A stretch of 64,000 nucleotides of DNA from NCBI RefSeq assembly GCF_023278185.1, contig NZ_CP066356.1, positions 5,820,001 through 5,884,000 on the forward strand. Reading direction: 5' to 3'. The notes below the pieces were generated by a model. That model worked only from the letters and a program-made list of their open reading frames with translations, was not told the origin of the DNA and did no database searches. The stretch is from Bradyrhizobium elkanii USDA 76. GTDB lineage: Bacteria; Pseudomonadota; Alphaproteobacteria; Rhizobiales; Xanthobacteraceae. The position numbers and the translations under genes are program-made. Positions 18,754-27,308 of this stretch are shown here, piece by piece. Each line of letters opens with the position of its first letter. Position 1 is the first letter of the stretch.

Positions 18754-19773
18754 ATGAGAATCTGCATCTACGGCGCCGGTGCGATCGGCGGCTATCTCGG
18801 TGTCGAATTGATGCGCGCTGGCGCCGATGTCAGCCTGGTCGCACGCGGCGCGCATCTCGCCGCAATGCGGCAGAACGGCCTGAAGCTCCTGATCGGCGAC
18901 GAGGAGCGCGTCGTGCATCCTCGTTGTACCGACAGCCCCGCCGAACTCGGCGAGCAGGATTACGTCATCATTTGCCTCAAGGCGCATTCGATCACCGGCG
19001 TCATCGAGCCGATGCGACCGCTGCTGGGCGATCGGACCCGCATCGTCACCGCCGTCAACGGCATTCCCTATTGGTATTTCCACAAGCATGGTGGTCGGCA
19101 CGAGGGATCGACGCTCGAGAGCATCGATCCTGGCGGTCGGCAGTGGAACGAGCTGGGTCCCGAACGCGCCATCGGCTGCGTGGTTTACCCCGCCACCGAA
19201 ATTGAGGCGCCCGGCGTGATCCGCCACGTCTACGGCAACAACTTTCCGCTGGGCGAGCCCTCCGGCGAGATCACACCCGACGTCCAGAAACTTTCCGAGC
19301 TGTTCGCGGCCGCGGGCATGAAAGCGCCCGTCCTCGACCGCATCCGTGACGAGATTTGGCTCAAGCTGTGGGGCAACGTCTGTTTCAATCCAATCAGCGC
19401 CCTCACCCACGCGACCCTCGACGTGATCTGCAGCAATCCGGGCACGCGCGCGCTGTCCAGAGCGATCATGCTGGAGGCCCAGGCGATTGCGGAAAGCCTC
19501 GGCGTCAAGTTTCGGGTCGATGTCGAACGCCGCATCGAAGGTGCGCGCAAGGTCGGAGCGCACAAGACCTCGATGCTGCAGGATCTCGAGCGTGGACGTC
19601 CGGTCGAGATCGATCCGCTGATCACCGTGGTGCAGGAGATGGGCCGGATGACCGGGATCGCGACACCCGCCCTCGATGCGGTGCTGGCCCTGGTCGCGCA
19701 GCGCACCAGGCTGGCCGGCCTCTATGACGGGGCGGCCGGCGCCGCAGCGGCAGAAACGCTGGCGGTGGCGTGA
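18754..19773 (+). CDS. Ketopantoate reductase (ApbA/PanE) family protein
   Basis: 339 residues from ATG 18754, preceded by GAGG; the longer in-frame start at 18637 overlaps the CBS gene. The N-terminal Rossmann motif is 'ICIYGAGAIGGYLG' (GxGxxG). The C-terminal helical domain includes 'KLWGNVCFNPISALT', the family's catalytic-lysine and substrate region, and 'SMLQDLERGRPVEID'. In pantothenate synthesis the family reduces 2-dehydropantoate. In this catabolic context it may act on another 2-keto acid. It overlaps the next gene by 4 bases. Confidence 0.85.
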   Translation: MRICIYGAGAIGGYLGVELMRAGADVSLVARGAHLAAMRQNGLKLLIGDEERVVHPRCTDSPAELGEQDYVIICLKAHSITGVIEPMRPLLGDRTRIVTAVNGIPYWYFHKHGGRHEGSTLESIDPGGRQWNELGPERAIGCVVYPATEIEAPGVIRHVYGNNFPLGEPSGEITPDVQKLSELFAAAGMKAPVLDRIRDEIWLKLWGNVCFNPISALTHATLDVICSNPGTRALSRAIMLEAQAIAESLGVKFRVDVERRIEGARKVGAHKTSMLQDLERGRPVEIDPLITVVQEMGRMTGIATPALDAVLALVAQRTRLAGLYDGAAGAAAAETLAVA

Positions 19774-20561
19774 TCCCGATGGCCAATGTTACGCGCTGGG
19801 TCCGCTTCCGCCACCATGACAAAATCGGCTTCGGGCAACTCACCCCGTCCGGCATCTCCGTGCACGAAGGGGACATGTTCGGCGACCCGCGACCGACTGG
19901 ACAAATGCTGGCGCTGGACGACGTCGAGCTGCTCGCCCCGACGCAACCGAGCAAGATCATCGCGCTCTGGAACAATTTTCACGCACTGGCGGAGAAGCTG
20001 AAATCACCTGAGCCTGCCGAACCGTTGTACCTGTTGAAAGCGCCAACCAGCGTCACCACGCCTGGCGCGATCATCACGCGCCCCTTGGGCTACGATGGCA
20101 AGACGACCTACGAAGGCGAGCTTGGCATCGTCATCGGCAGGAGCTGCACCGCGGTCGCGCCCGAGCAGGCCGACGCCTTCATCTTCGGTTACACCTGCAC
20201 CAACGACGTCACCGCCGCGGACATCCTCAATCGCGACCCGACCTTCCCGCAATGGGCACGGGCCAAGGGCTTCGACGGATATGGCCCCTTCGGTCCCGTC
20301 ATTGCCTCAGGCCTCGACCCCGCAAGCCTTGTGGTGCGCACCATCCTGAACGGCGTCGAGCGCCAGAACTACCCGATCGCGGACATGATCTTCAGCGCAC
20401 AGACGCTGGTCAGCAAGATCTCGCACGACATGACGCTGTTGCCGGGCGACCTGATCTGCTGCGGGACATCGATTGGCGTCGGGGTGATGAAGGAGCCCGT
20501 CAACACGGTCACCGTCGCGATCGACGGAATCGGCGAGTTGACCAACGAGTTTCGTCAGTAG
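19770..20561 (+). CDS. Fumarylacetoacetate hydrolase (FAH) family protein
   Basis: 263 residues from GTG 19770, in a GTGA overlap with the previous stop; ATG 19779 is an alternative. The FAH fold is supported by 'YEGELGIVIGR' (metal-binding Glu pair), 'GYTCTNDVTAADIL', 'KGFDGYGPFGPVI' and the final 'GDLICCGTSIGVGVM'. Members hydrolyse or decarboxylate acylpyruvates, fumarylpyruvate or oxaloacetate, or isomerise dienoates. It is embedded in the glycerate operon, but the exact reaction is open. Confidence 0.87.
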   Translation: MIPMANVTRWVRFRHHDKIGFGQLTPSGISVHEGDMFGDPRPTGQMLALDDVELLAPTQPSKIIALWNNFHALAEKLKSPEPAEPLYLLKAPTSVTTPGAIITRPLGYDGKTTYEGELGIVIGRSCTAVAPEQADAFIFGYTCTNDVTAADILNRDPTFPQWARAKGFDGYGPFGPVIASGLDPASLVVRTILNGVERQNYPIADMIFSAQTLVSKISHDMTLLPGDLICCGTSIGVGVMKEPVNTVTVAIDGIGELTNEFRQ

Positions 20562-20625
20562 GCGCGGCGGGACGATAGCCCGACGCAGCCGGCCCAAACG
20601 ACAGTTATCTGCCTCAGGAGCACAC

Positions 20626-21969
20626 ATGAACTCCACGAAACCGGCATCATCGCCCGGCGGCTTCCGCTGGCTGCAGCTGGCGATCGGCATCGTCTGCATG
20701 GCGATGATCGCCAACCTGCAATATGGGTGGACACTGTTCGTTGACCCGATCGACGCGAAGTTTCATTGGGGTCGTCCAGCCATCCAGCTCGCCTTCACGA
20801 TTTTCGTGATGACGGAGACATGGCTCGTGCCGGTGGAGGCCTGGTTCGTGGACAAATACGGCCCCCGCATCGTCATCATGTTCGGCGGGCTGATGATCGG
20901 GTTGGCCTGGGTGATGAACTCATACGCCTCCTCTCTCGTCACGCTCTATGCGGCAGCAATCGTCGCGGGCATTGGCGCCGGCGCCGTTTACGGCACTTGC
21001 GTCGGCAATGCGCTGAAATGGTTTCCGGACCGGCGCGGCTTGGCCGCAGGGGCAACCGCCGCCGGGTTTGGCGCCGGTGCGGCGCTCACCGTCGTCCCGA
21101 TTGCCAACATGATTGCCGCCAGCGGCTACCAGAGCACCTTCCTGACCTTCGGGATCGGGCAAGGCCTCATCGTCATCCTGCTGGCCTGGTTCGTCCGGCC
21201 ACCGCATGGCGTCGAATCACCCAGAAAAAAGCGTCTCAATCTGCCGCAAAGCGCGATCGACTACACCCCGCCCCAGGTGCTGCGCACCCCGATCTTCTGG
21301 GTCATGTACCTGGTGTTCGTCATGGTGGCTTCCGGCGGGTTGATGACCGCCGCGCAGATCGGACCGATCGCCCATGACTTCAAGATCGCGGACACGCCGG
21401 TCACGCTGGCGGGCTTCCAGATGGCGGCACTGACCTTTGCCATCTCGCTCGATCGCGTCTTCGATGGTTTCGGCCGTCCGCTCTTTGGCTGGGTCTCCGA
21501 CAATATCGGCCGCGAGCACACGATGTTCATCGCGTTCGCGACTGCGGCGCTGATGTTGCTGACGCTGTCCACCTACGGTCACGTTCCGGTTGTCTTCGTG
21601 CTGGCCACGGCGATCTATTTCGGCGTCTTCGGCGAAATCTACAGCCTGTTTCCCGCGACGTCGGGCGACACGTTCGGCGCCAAATACGCAACCACCAACA
21701 ACGGCATGCTCTACACGGCGAAGGGCACGGCGGCGCTGCTGGTGCCGCTCGCGAGCATCATCTCTTCCCAGCTCGGCTGGCAGGCCGTGTTCATCGTCGC
21801 GGTTGCACTCAATGCCACCGCTGCCCTCACCGCGTTGCTCCTGATCAAGCCGATGCGACGCGCGTTCATTCTCGGCAGTGAAGCGACGGCAAGCGCCGCA
21901 ATCGCTCGTGCAAAGGTCTTCCCTGATGACGCATCCGTGTCTTACGACCGTCTCGAGAAGGCGCCATAA
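20626..21969 (+). CDS. MFS transporter, oxalate/formate antiporter (OxlT)-like
   Basis: 447 residues with about 12 hydrophobic helices in two halves. MFS motifs include 'DKYGPRIVIMFGG' after the second helix and 'GWVSDNIGREHTMF' in the second half. The opening 'NLQYGWTLFVDPIDAKFHWGRPAIQLAFTIF' and 'GTCVGNALKWFPDRRGLAAG' are characteristic of oxalate/formate antiporter relatives. It probably moves a small carboxylate such as oxalate, glyoxylate or glycerate across the inner membrane. It lies 64 bp after the FAH gene and 30 bp before ttuD. Confidence 0.87.
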   Translation: MNSTKPASSPGGFRWLQLAIGIVCMAMIANLQYGWTLFVDPIDAKFHWGRPAIQLAFTIFVMTETWLVPVEAWFVDKYGPRIVIMFGGLMIGLAWVMNSYASSLVTLYAAAIVAGIGAGAVYGTCVGNALKWFPDRRGLAAGATAAGFGAGAALTVVPIANMIAASGYQSTFLTFGIGQGLIVILLAWFVRPPHGVESPRKKRLNLPQSAIDYTPPQVLRTPIFWVMYLVFVMVASGGLMTAAQIGPIAHDFKIADTPVTLAGFQMAALTFAISLDRVFDGFGRPLFGWVSDNIGREHTMFIAFATAALMLLTLSTYGHVPVVFVLATAIYFGVFGEIYSLFPATSGDTFGAKYATTNNGMLYTAKGTAALLVPLASIISSQLGWQAVFIVAVALNATAALTALLLIKPMRRAFILGSEATASAAIARAKVFPDDASVSYDRLEKAP

Positions 21970-21999
21970 CAAGAGACCTGTTGGCCGGAGCGCAAACGA

Positions 22000-23307
22000 T
22001 TGAACGACAAATGGACGGATGTGCGAGCTCGGACCGCCCTGCGGCGAATCCTTGACGCCGCCATCGCGAGCGCCGATCCAAGGATCACGATTGCCGACGC
22101 CCTGCCGGCAAAGCCGAAGGGCAGATGCATCGTCGTCGGCGCAGGTAAGGCGTCGGCGGCAATGGCGGCGGGCCTCGACGCGGCATGGCCTGACGTCGAG
22201 CTTTCAGGGGTCGTCGTCACGCGCCACGGCCATTCGGTTCCAGCCGGCCGCATCGAAGTGCTCGAAGCGTCTCATCCCGTGCCGGATGACACGAGCGAGG
22301 CCGCTGCCCTTCGCATGCTGCGCGCCGTCGAGGGGCTTTCGGCAGACGATCTCGTCATCGCCCTGATGTCCGGCGGCGGCTCGGCGCTGATGACCCTGCC
22401 GGCATCTCCGATGACTCTCGCCGACAAGCAGGCGGTCAACCGGGCACTCCTTGCAAGCGGCGCGACAATTGCCGAGATGAACGTCGTCCGCAAACATTTG
22501 TCCGCGATCAAGGGCGGACGGCTGGCGCTGGCCGCCCGCCCCGCCCGCGTCATGACCCTTGTGATCTCAGACATTCCCGGCGACGATCCGGCGGCGATTG
22601 CCTCCGGTCCCTCGCTGCCGGACAGCAGCACAAAAGCGGATGCGCTGGAGATCGTTGGCCGGTTTGCCATCGACCTGCCGGAAGCGGCGCGGCTTGTGCT
22701 TGAACAAGCGGACGAGACGCCCAAGCCCGGCGAGATCGATGCCGACGTCCGCATCCTTGCCGCTCCATTCCATGCGCTTGACGCTGCGGCCAACGCCGCC
22801 CGAGACGAAGGCTTGACGCCGATCGTCCTTGGCGACGCGATCGAGGGCGAGGCACGGGAACTCGGAACCGTGATGGCCGGCATCGCCCGGTCGGTTGCGA
22901 GGCGCGCGCAGCCAGGGCCCGCCCCCACGGTGCTGCTGTCCGGAGGCGAAACGACGGTGACGATCGGGCGCGGGCCGGCGGGACGCGGCGGCCGCAACAC
23001 CGAATTCCTGCTGGGGCTTGCCGTCGCCCTGTCCGGCGCATCCGATATCTGGGCCATTGCGGGCGACAGCGATGGAATTGATGGAACGGAAGATGCGGCT
23101 GGCGCTTTGATCGGTCCGGATACGCTGCGGCGCGCCGCCGCGAACCTGCTTGACGCACGGGCGCACCTGGCTGCCCATGACAGCTATACGTTCTTCGACC
23201 GCCTTGGAGACCTCGTGCGCACCGGGCCAACGCTTACCAATGTCAACGATATCCGCGCCGTGCTGATTGCAGCCGGCAAGCCGGGAATCAAGCCAGCAAT
23301 GAGGTGA
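22000..23307 (+). CDS. ttuD: Glycerate 2-kinase (MOFRL/TtuD family)
   Basis: 435 residues starting at TTG 22000, with GGAG about 10 bases upstream; no in-frame ATG lies nearby. The N-terminal DUF4147 domain includes 'VVGAGKASAAMA' and 'LMSGGGSALMTLPA'. The C-terminal MOFRL domain includes 'LLSGGETTVTIGRGPAGRGGRN' and 'AIAGDSDGIDGTEDAAGAL'. Enzymes of this family phosphorylate D-glycerate to 2-phosphoglycerate; the name 'hydroxypyruvate reductase' is a historic mislabel. It continues the route begun by gcl-hyi-glxR. pykA starts 3 bases after its stop. Confidence 0.93.
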   Translation: MNDKWTDVRARTALRRILDAAIASADPRITIADALPAKPKGRCIVVGAGKASAAMAAGLDAAWPDVELSGVVVTRHGHSVPAGRIEVLEASHPVPDDTSEAAALRMLRAVEGLSADDLVIALMSGGGSALMTLPASPMTLADKQAVNRALLASGATIAEMNVVRKHLSAIKGGRLALAARPARVMTLVISDIPGDDPAAIASGPSLPDSSTKADALEIVGRFAIDLPEAARLVLEQADETPKPGEIDADVRILAAPFHALDAAANAARDEGLTPIVLGDAIEGEARELGTVMAGIARSVARRAQPGPAPTVLLSGGETTVTIGRGPAGRGGRNTEFLLGLAVALSGASDIWAIAGDSDGIDGTEDAAGALIGPDTLRRAAANLLDARAHLAAHDSYTFFDRLGDLVRTGPTLTNVNDIRAVLIAAGKPGIKPAMR

Positions 23308-23310
23308 CCC

Positions 23311-24726
23311 ATGCGCCGCCATCGACGCGCCAAGATCGTCGCAACCGTCGGTCCCGCCAGCAGTTCCCCCGAGATGCTCGAGGCGCTGCTGCTGGCTGGC
23401 GTCGATACGTTCCGCCTGAACTTCAGTCACGGAACGCAGAGCGATCACGCACGCATTCACGCGGCGATCCGAAAGCTGGAACAGGAAGTCGGCCGGCCGA
23501 TCGGCATCCTGATGGACCTCCAGGGTCCGAAGATCCGCGTCGGCACCTTGCGCGATGGAAAGATCGCCGCAGCGGCCGGAGAGACCATTCGGTTCGTCTT
23601 GTCCGGATCGGATGGCGACCGAACCGCAATTCCCCTCCCGCATCGGGAAATCTTTGCCGCCGTTGCCCCTGGCCATGACCTTCTGATCGACGACGGCAGG
23701 GTCCGCGTTCGCGTTACCGGGCTCGGTGACGATTTCATCGAAGCCAAGGTGATCGTCGGCGGCACGATATCCAATCACAAGGGCGTCAATCTGCCGGGCA
23801 CGGTCCTCGATCTTTCACCGTTGACCGCGAAGGATCGCCTCGATCTGGAGTTCGGCCTGAAACTTGGCGTGGATTGGGTTGCTCTGTCGTTCGTGCAGAA
23901 GCCCTCGGACATCATCGAGGCGCGAGGTCTCATTGGGGACCGCGCCGGTCTGATGGCCAAGATCGAGAAACCTGCCGCGCTCGAACGGATCGACGACATC
24001 ATCCAGTTGTGCGACGCCATCATGGTTGCGCGGGGCGATCTCGGCGTCGAAATCCCGCATGAGGACGTGCCGGGGCGCCAGAAGGAGCTGGTGCGGGCCT
24101 GCCGTCTCGCGGTGAAGCCCGTGATCGTCGCCACGCAAATGCTCGACTCGATGGTCGCCGCCCCTACGCCGACGCGTGCGGAAGTCTCCGACGTTGCGAC
24201 CGCCATCTATGACGGCGCAGACGCAGTGATGCTGTCGGCGGAGTCCGCGACAGGGCGATATCCGCGCGAGGCGGTCGAGATGATGGACCGCATCATCCGC
24301 AGCACCGAACAACACAAGATGTACCGCTCGATCGTCGAGGCGACCCAGCCCGGCGAAGAGCAGACGCCACCGCACGCCGTGGCAACGGCAGCGGCCGATC
24401 TCGCCTCCGTCGTTCACGCCGCCGCCATTGTGGCCTATACGTCGAGCGGCACCACGGCCGCACGCGTCGCGCGCAAGCGGCCGAGCCGCCCGATCCTCGC
24501 CATCACCCCGAGCCGCGAAGTGTCCCGCCGCCTGTGCCTGCTTTGGGGCGCTCACAGCGTGCTTTCCGACGACGTTCAGAGCTATGAGGAGATGGTCGAG
24601 CGCGCAACTACATTCGCGCATGCAGAGCAGTTTGCATCGAGCCGCGATCTGCTGGTCGTTGTCGCCGGCATTCCCTTTGGACAAGCGGGAACAACCAACA
24701 ATCTACGGGTCGTATCGCTGCCCTGA
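23311..24726 (+). CDS. pykA: Pyruvate kinase
   Basis: 471 residues, standard length. The N-terminal 'RRHRRAKIVATVGPAS' and 'FRLNFSHG' blocks, the signature 'LMAKIEKPAALERID' with the catalytic lysine, 'MVARGDLGVEIP' and 'VIVATQMLDSM' are all intact. The B domain (about residues 70-165) and C-terminal regulatory domain are present. It converts PEP and ADP to pyruvate and ATP. Its position right after glycerate kinase suggests a dedicated copy that pulls glycerate carbon to pyruvate. The C-terminus ends in 'TNNLRVV', as usual. Confidence 0.95.
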   Translation: MRRHRRAKIVATVGPASSSPEMLEALLLAGVDTFRLNFSHGTQSDHARIHAAIRKLEQEVGRPIGILMDLQGPKIRVGTLRDGKIAAAAGETIRFVLSGSDGDRTAIPLPHREIFAAVAPGHDLLIDDGRVRVRVTGLGDDFIEAKVIVGGTISNHKGVNLPGTVLDLSPLTAKDRLDLEFGLKLGVDWVALSFVQKPSDIIEARGLIGDRAGLMAKIEKPAALERIDDIIQLCDAIMVARGDLGVEIPHEDVPGRQKELVRACRLAVKPVIVATQMLDSMVAAPTPTRAEVSDVATAIYDGADAVMLSAESATGRYPREAVEMMDRIIRSTEQHKMYRSIVEATQPGEEQTPPHAVATAAADLASVVHAAAIVAYTSSGTTAARVARKRPSRPILAITPSREVSRRLCLLWGAHSVLSDDVQSYEEMVERATTFAHAEQFASSRDLLVVVAGIPFGQAGTTNNLRVVSLP

Positions 24727-24808
24727 GAGAACCGTCGGCCCGAGCGATTGCATCATCAGCACACCGCGCGGCAAGGCGAGCGCGATGGTCGCGTGCATTC
24801 CCGATCGC

Positions 24809-25018
24809 CTAGGTCAGCATCGAGATGATCGATTGAAGCTGATCGGATGCTGACGTCACGAGCCCGTCGAACGATGTCTGGCCGTGAGCCGCGGCTCGCA
24901 GGATGCATTCCGCAACAGCGGCCTTGAGACCGAACACGGATTGATCCGCCGGCACGCTTGCCATGACTGCATCCAACGCATCGCGCATCGTCTGAATCAG
25001 TTCGGCGCTGTACTTCAT
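24809..25018 (-). CDS. Small conserved hypothetical protein
   Basis: 69 residues from ATG 25018 with a clear GGAGG ribosome-binding site 9 bases upstream. The sequence is helical with no signal peptide or membrane segment; 'MRDALDAVMASV' and 'ECILRAAAHGQTSFDGL' are its most regular parts. It lies between pykA (convergent) and dinB (same strand). Function is not recognised. Confidence 0.65.
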   Translation of the reverse strand: MKYSAELIQTMRDALDAVMASVPADQSVFGLKAAVAECILRAAAHGQTSFDGLVTSASDQLQSIISMLT

Positions 25019-25132
25019 GGCTGTCCCTCCGCACGCTCAAGATAGGCCGGCCGTGCCAGGTCGCCACTCACAAGCGCGCGATTCCAAATTGCCTTTTCTT
25101 AATGCAGTGACAGATACGTGAACCGGCGAGCG

Positions 25133-26380
25133 TTAGAGGTCTCTCTCGGCAAGCTTGCGAAACGCATCGGGCACCGAATGAACCGCCTCCAGCGCCGCTG
25201 AACCATATCCGATCGCCTCCCAGCCAAAGCGATCGCGGATTTTGTCGATCGCACGGTCCGCCGCCCAGCGGGCGATCCCTGTCGGGCTTCCAGGGCGAAG
25301 CGCTTCGTCCGCCAGTCCGAGTGGAAGCTCCAGCGCAAGATCCCAATGCTCCTCGAGATGCGACACCGAGATCGCCAACAGCGAGATGATCTTCGCGCCG
25401 GGATGGTCGGCAAGAGCCGCGCGCACCAGATTCTCGGCGAGCCGGGCCAGCACGATGGTCGTGCACACCGGCGCATCGAGCGTCATCGAGCGCGTCACCG
25501 ATTTCAGGTTGGCGAAGCGGACGCGCACCGTCACGGTTCGTCCGGGCCGCGACTTCGCCCGAAGCCGCGTGGCGACGCGGTCGGCGAGATGAAGCAGTGT
25601 TGGCCGAATGACTTGCTCGATGGCAGGCTTTCGGCCGAGCGCCGATTGTGCTCCCGCGGATCGCGCACGCCGGTGTGGTTTGAGCTGTCGCGGATCGCGA
25701 TTCCAGGCCAGCGCGGCAAGTTTCTCGCCCGCTGCCGGACCGAGCAAGCGCGTCAGCGACCGTTCCGACAATTTGGCGAGCTGACCGATCGTCGTAACGC
25801 CGATCGCGCCCAATCGGGCCCTGGTGACCGGCCCTACCCCCCACATCAACTCAACCGGCAGTTCGTGAAGGAAGCTTAGTTCGGCGGTGGGATCAACGAC
25901 GACAAGTCCGTCGGGCTTTGCGACCTGCGAGGCGATCTTCGCCAGATGCTTGGTGCGGGCCACGCCGACCGAGATCGGAAGGCCGAGCTCGCTACGCACG
26001 CGCCGCCGGATCGACGCGGCTATTTCGGCAGGCGTTCCGAACAGGTGAGTACAGCCGGCAACATCCGCAAACGCCTCGTCGATCGAAATTCGCTCGACCA
26101 GCGGCGTGAAGTCGCCGATCACCTTGATGGCCGCGTCGCCCAGCCGCTGGTAGTCGCTGAAATGGCCGCCAACGAAAACGAGTTGCGGGCACAGTTGACG
26201 CGCTTCCCGCCCCGACATGCCGCCATGCACCCCGAAAGCCTTCGCCTCATAGGACGCCGCAAGCACAACCCCGCCCCCGACGGCGATCGGCTTGCCGCGC
26301 AGCGACGGCTCGAGCAGTTGCTCGACCGATGCGTAGAATGCATCGAGGTCCGCATGAAGGATGGTGGCTGCGGCTGCCAT
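25133..26380 (-). CDS. dinB: DNA polymerase IV (Y-family translesion polymerase)
   Basis: 415 residues from ATG 26380. The palm motifs are present: ILHADLDAFYASVEQ near the N-terminus with the first catalytic Asp, and ERISIDEAFADV near residue 103 with the catalytic Asp-Glu. HhH motifs and the little-finger domain follow. A longer in-frame start exists at 26476, but it would put the SOS operator inside the gene, so 26380 is preferred. The enzyme extends damaged templates and is normally SOS-induced. The operator at 26444-26458 supports that here. Confidence 0.94.
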   Translation of the reverse strand: MAAAATILHADLDAFYASVEQLLEPSLRGKPIAVGGGVVLAASYEAKAFGVHGGMSGREARQLCPQLVFVGGHFSDYQRLGDAAIKVIGDFTPLVERISIDEAFADVAGCTHLFGTPAEIAASIRRRVRSELGLPISVGVARTKHLAKIASQVAKPDGLVVVDPTAELSFLHELPVELMWGVGPVTRARLGAIGVTTIGQLAKLSERSLTRLLGPAAGEKLAALAWNRDPRQLKPHRRARSAGAQSALGRKPAIEQVIRPTLLHLADRVATRLRAKSRPGRTVTVRVRFANLKSVTRSMTLDAPVCTTIVLARLAENLVRAALADHPGAKIISLLAISVSHLEEHWDLALELPLGLADEALRPGSPTGIARWAADRAIDKIRDRFGWEAIGYGSAALEAVHSVPDAFRKLAERDL

Positions 26381-26443
26381 CTCGACCCGTTCATCCCTGA
26401 CCTGACCGAAGCCGCCCGTCTCCGGACGCGGAAATTGACAATA

Positions 26444-26458
26444 GAACAAAATAGGAAC
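26444..26458 (-). promoter_or_regulatory. LexA operator (alphaproteobacterial SOS box) of dinB
   Basis: Plus strand GAAC-AAAATAG-GAAC; read on the dinB strand it is GTTC-CTATTTT-GTTC. This matches the alphaproteobacterial LexA consensus GTTC-N7-GTTC exactly. It lies 64 bp upstream of the preferred dinB start and is consistent with SOS control. Confidence 0.88.
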
Positions 26459-26476
26459 ATTCTGGAATCGAGTCAA

Positions 26477-26805
26477 TCCAGCACGCGTCGTCGCGGCTGC
26501 TGGCGCCGCGAACGAGCGAGGTCGTCAACGCGCGCCGCTACTGCGCGCGCGTGCCGCGCGAGGGAGTCGGCCGGCTCTTCCTTCAGCCGGCCTCGCCCCA
26601 TCGCCACCGATCTCGGCCTGCGGGAGATCGAAGCGGGAGTTGCTGCGAGGCATCAAACGCGAGGCACGTCGGCGGATCGATCGAGATGCATGACGGCGGC
26701 TTCTGCGATGGACGACCGCACGCAGCTTGCGCGTATTGCCGCACCGGCTCACGCATCAGCCGGCTGACTTTGCCGCGCGGGGCTTTTTCGGCTAGATATT
26801 TTGCA
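26477..26805. other. Intergenic region upstream of dinB and of a small + strand gene
   Basis: A GC-rich divergent spacer. Short alternating GC runs and a CGGCCGGCT-type repeat near 26568-26590 are visible. No convincing gene was found on either strand. Confidence 0.4.
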
Positions 26806-27072
26806 ATGACCGACCAATCTCATCAGGTGGACTTCCAAGCTGCGGCCCACCTCTACAAATGGCCTTCGCTCAACAACGCGAGGCGAGAGGATCGCGCGCC
26901 CTATATGGTCGTCAACGGAACGCTCGACCAATGCATTCGGGATTTCATGGGAAAACCCGAGAAGACGCGACATCTCTACGAGATCCGGACCAAGTCGCAG
27001 CCTCCCCTCGTCCCCGACGTGTTGTCACCCGAGCATGTGATCGAGCTCTCCAGGCTTCGCGAGTTTCTCTGA
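26806..27072 (+). CDS. Small conserved hypothetical protein
   Basis: 88 residues from ATG 26806. Soluble and mixed helix/strand, with the blocks 'DFQAAAHLYKWPSLNNARRED' and 'RHLYEIRTKSQPPLVPDVLSPEHVIELSRL'. The reading frame extends upstream to 26551 without a good ribosome-binding site, and the composition changes there, so the internal ATG is preferred. I do not recognise a function. It is monocistronic as far as can be seen. Confidence 0.6.
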   Translation: MTDQSHQVDFQAAAHLYKWPSLNNARREDRAPYMVVNGTLDQCIRDFMGKPEKTRHLYEIRTKSQPPLVPDVLSPEHVIELSRLREFL

Positions 27073-27308
27073 GGCGCGCACGAACGCGATCCCGACGCGT
27101 CTCGTTTGCGGAGCGACTTATCCATCTGTCGTAGGTCTGGTGCCGGATTGTTTGCCCCTTGGGGAGCCGGTACACTTGCTCGACTCCCTGACTGACCGAC
27201 GTCCGTGCCGGCATGATTGATCCGCTTCGACCCCGCTGAGGCTTGCACGTCGCCTGACGGGAGAGGAACGGCCGCACGGCCGGTTGATCGGGCATCGCGA
27301 GGCGCCGC

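Noticed and set aside
26476..26476. Longer dinB start at 26476
   Set aside because: It would include the LexA operator in the coding region and adds 32 residues outside the Y-family fold.
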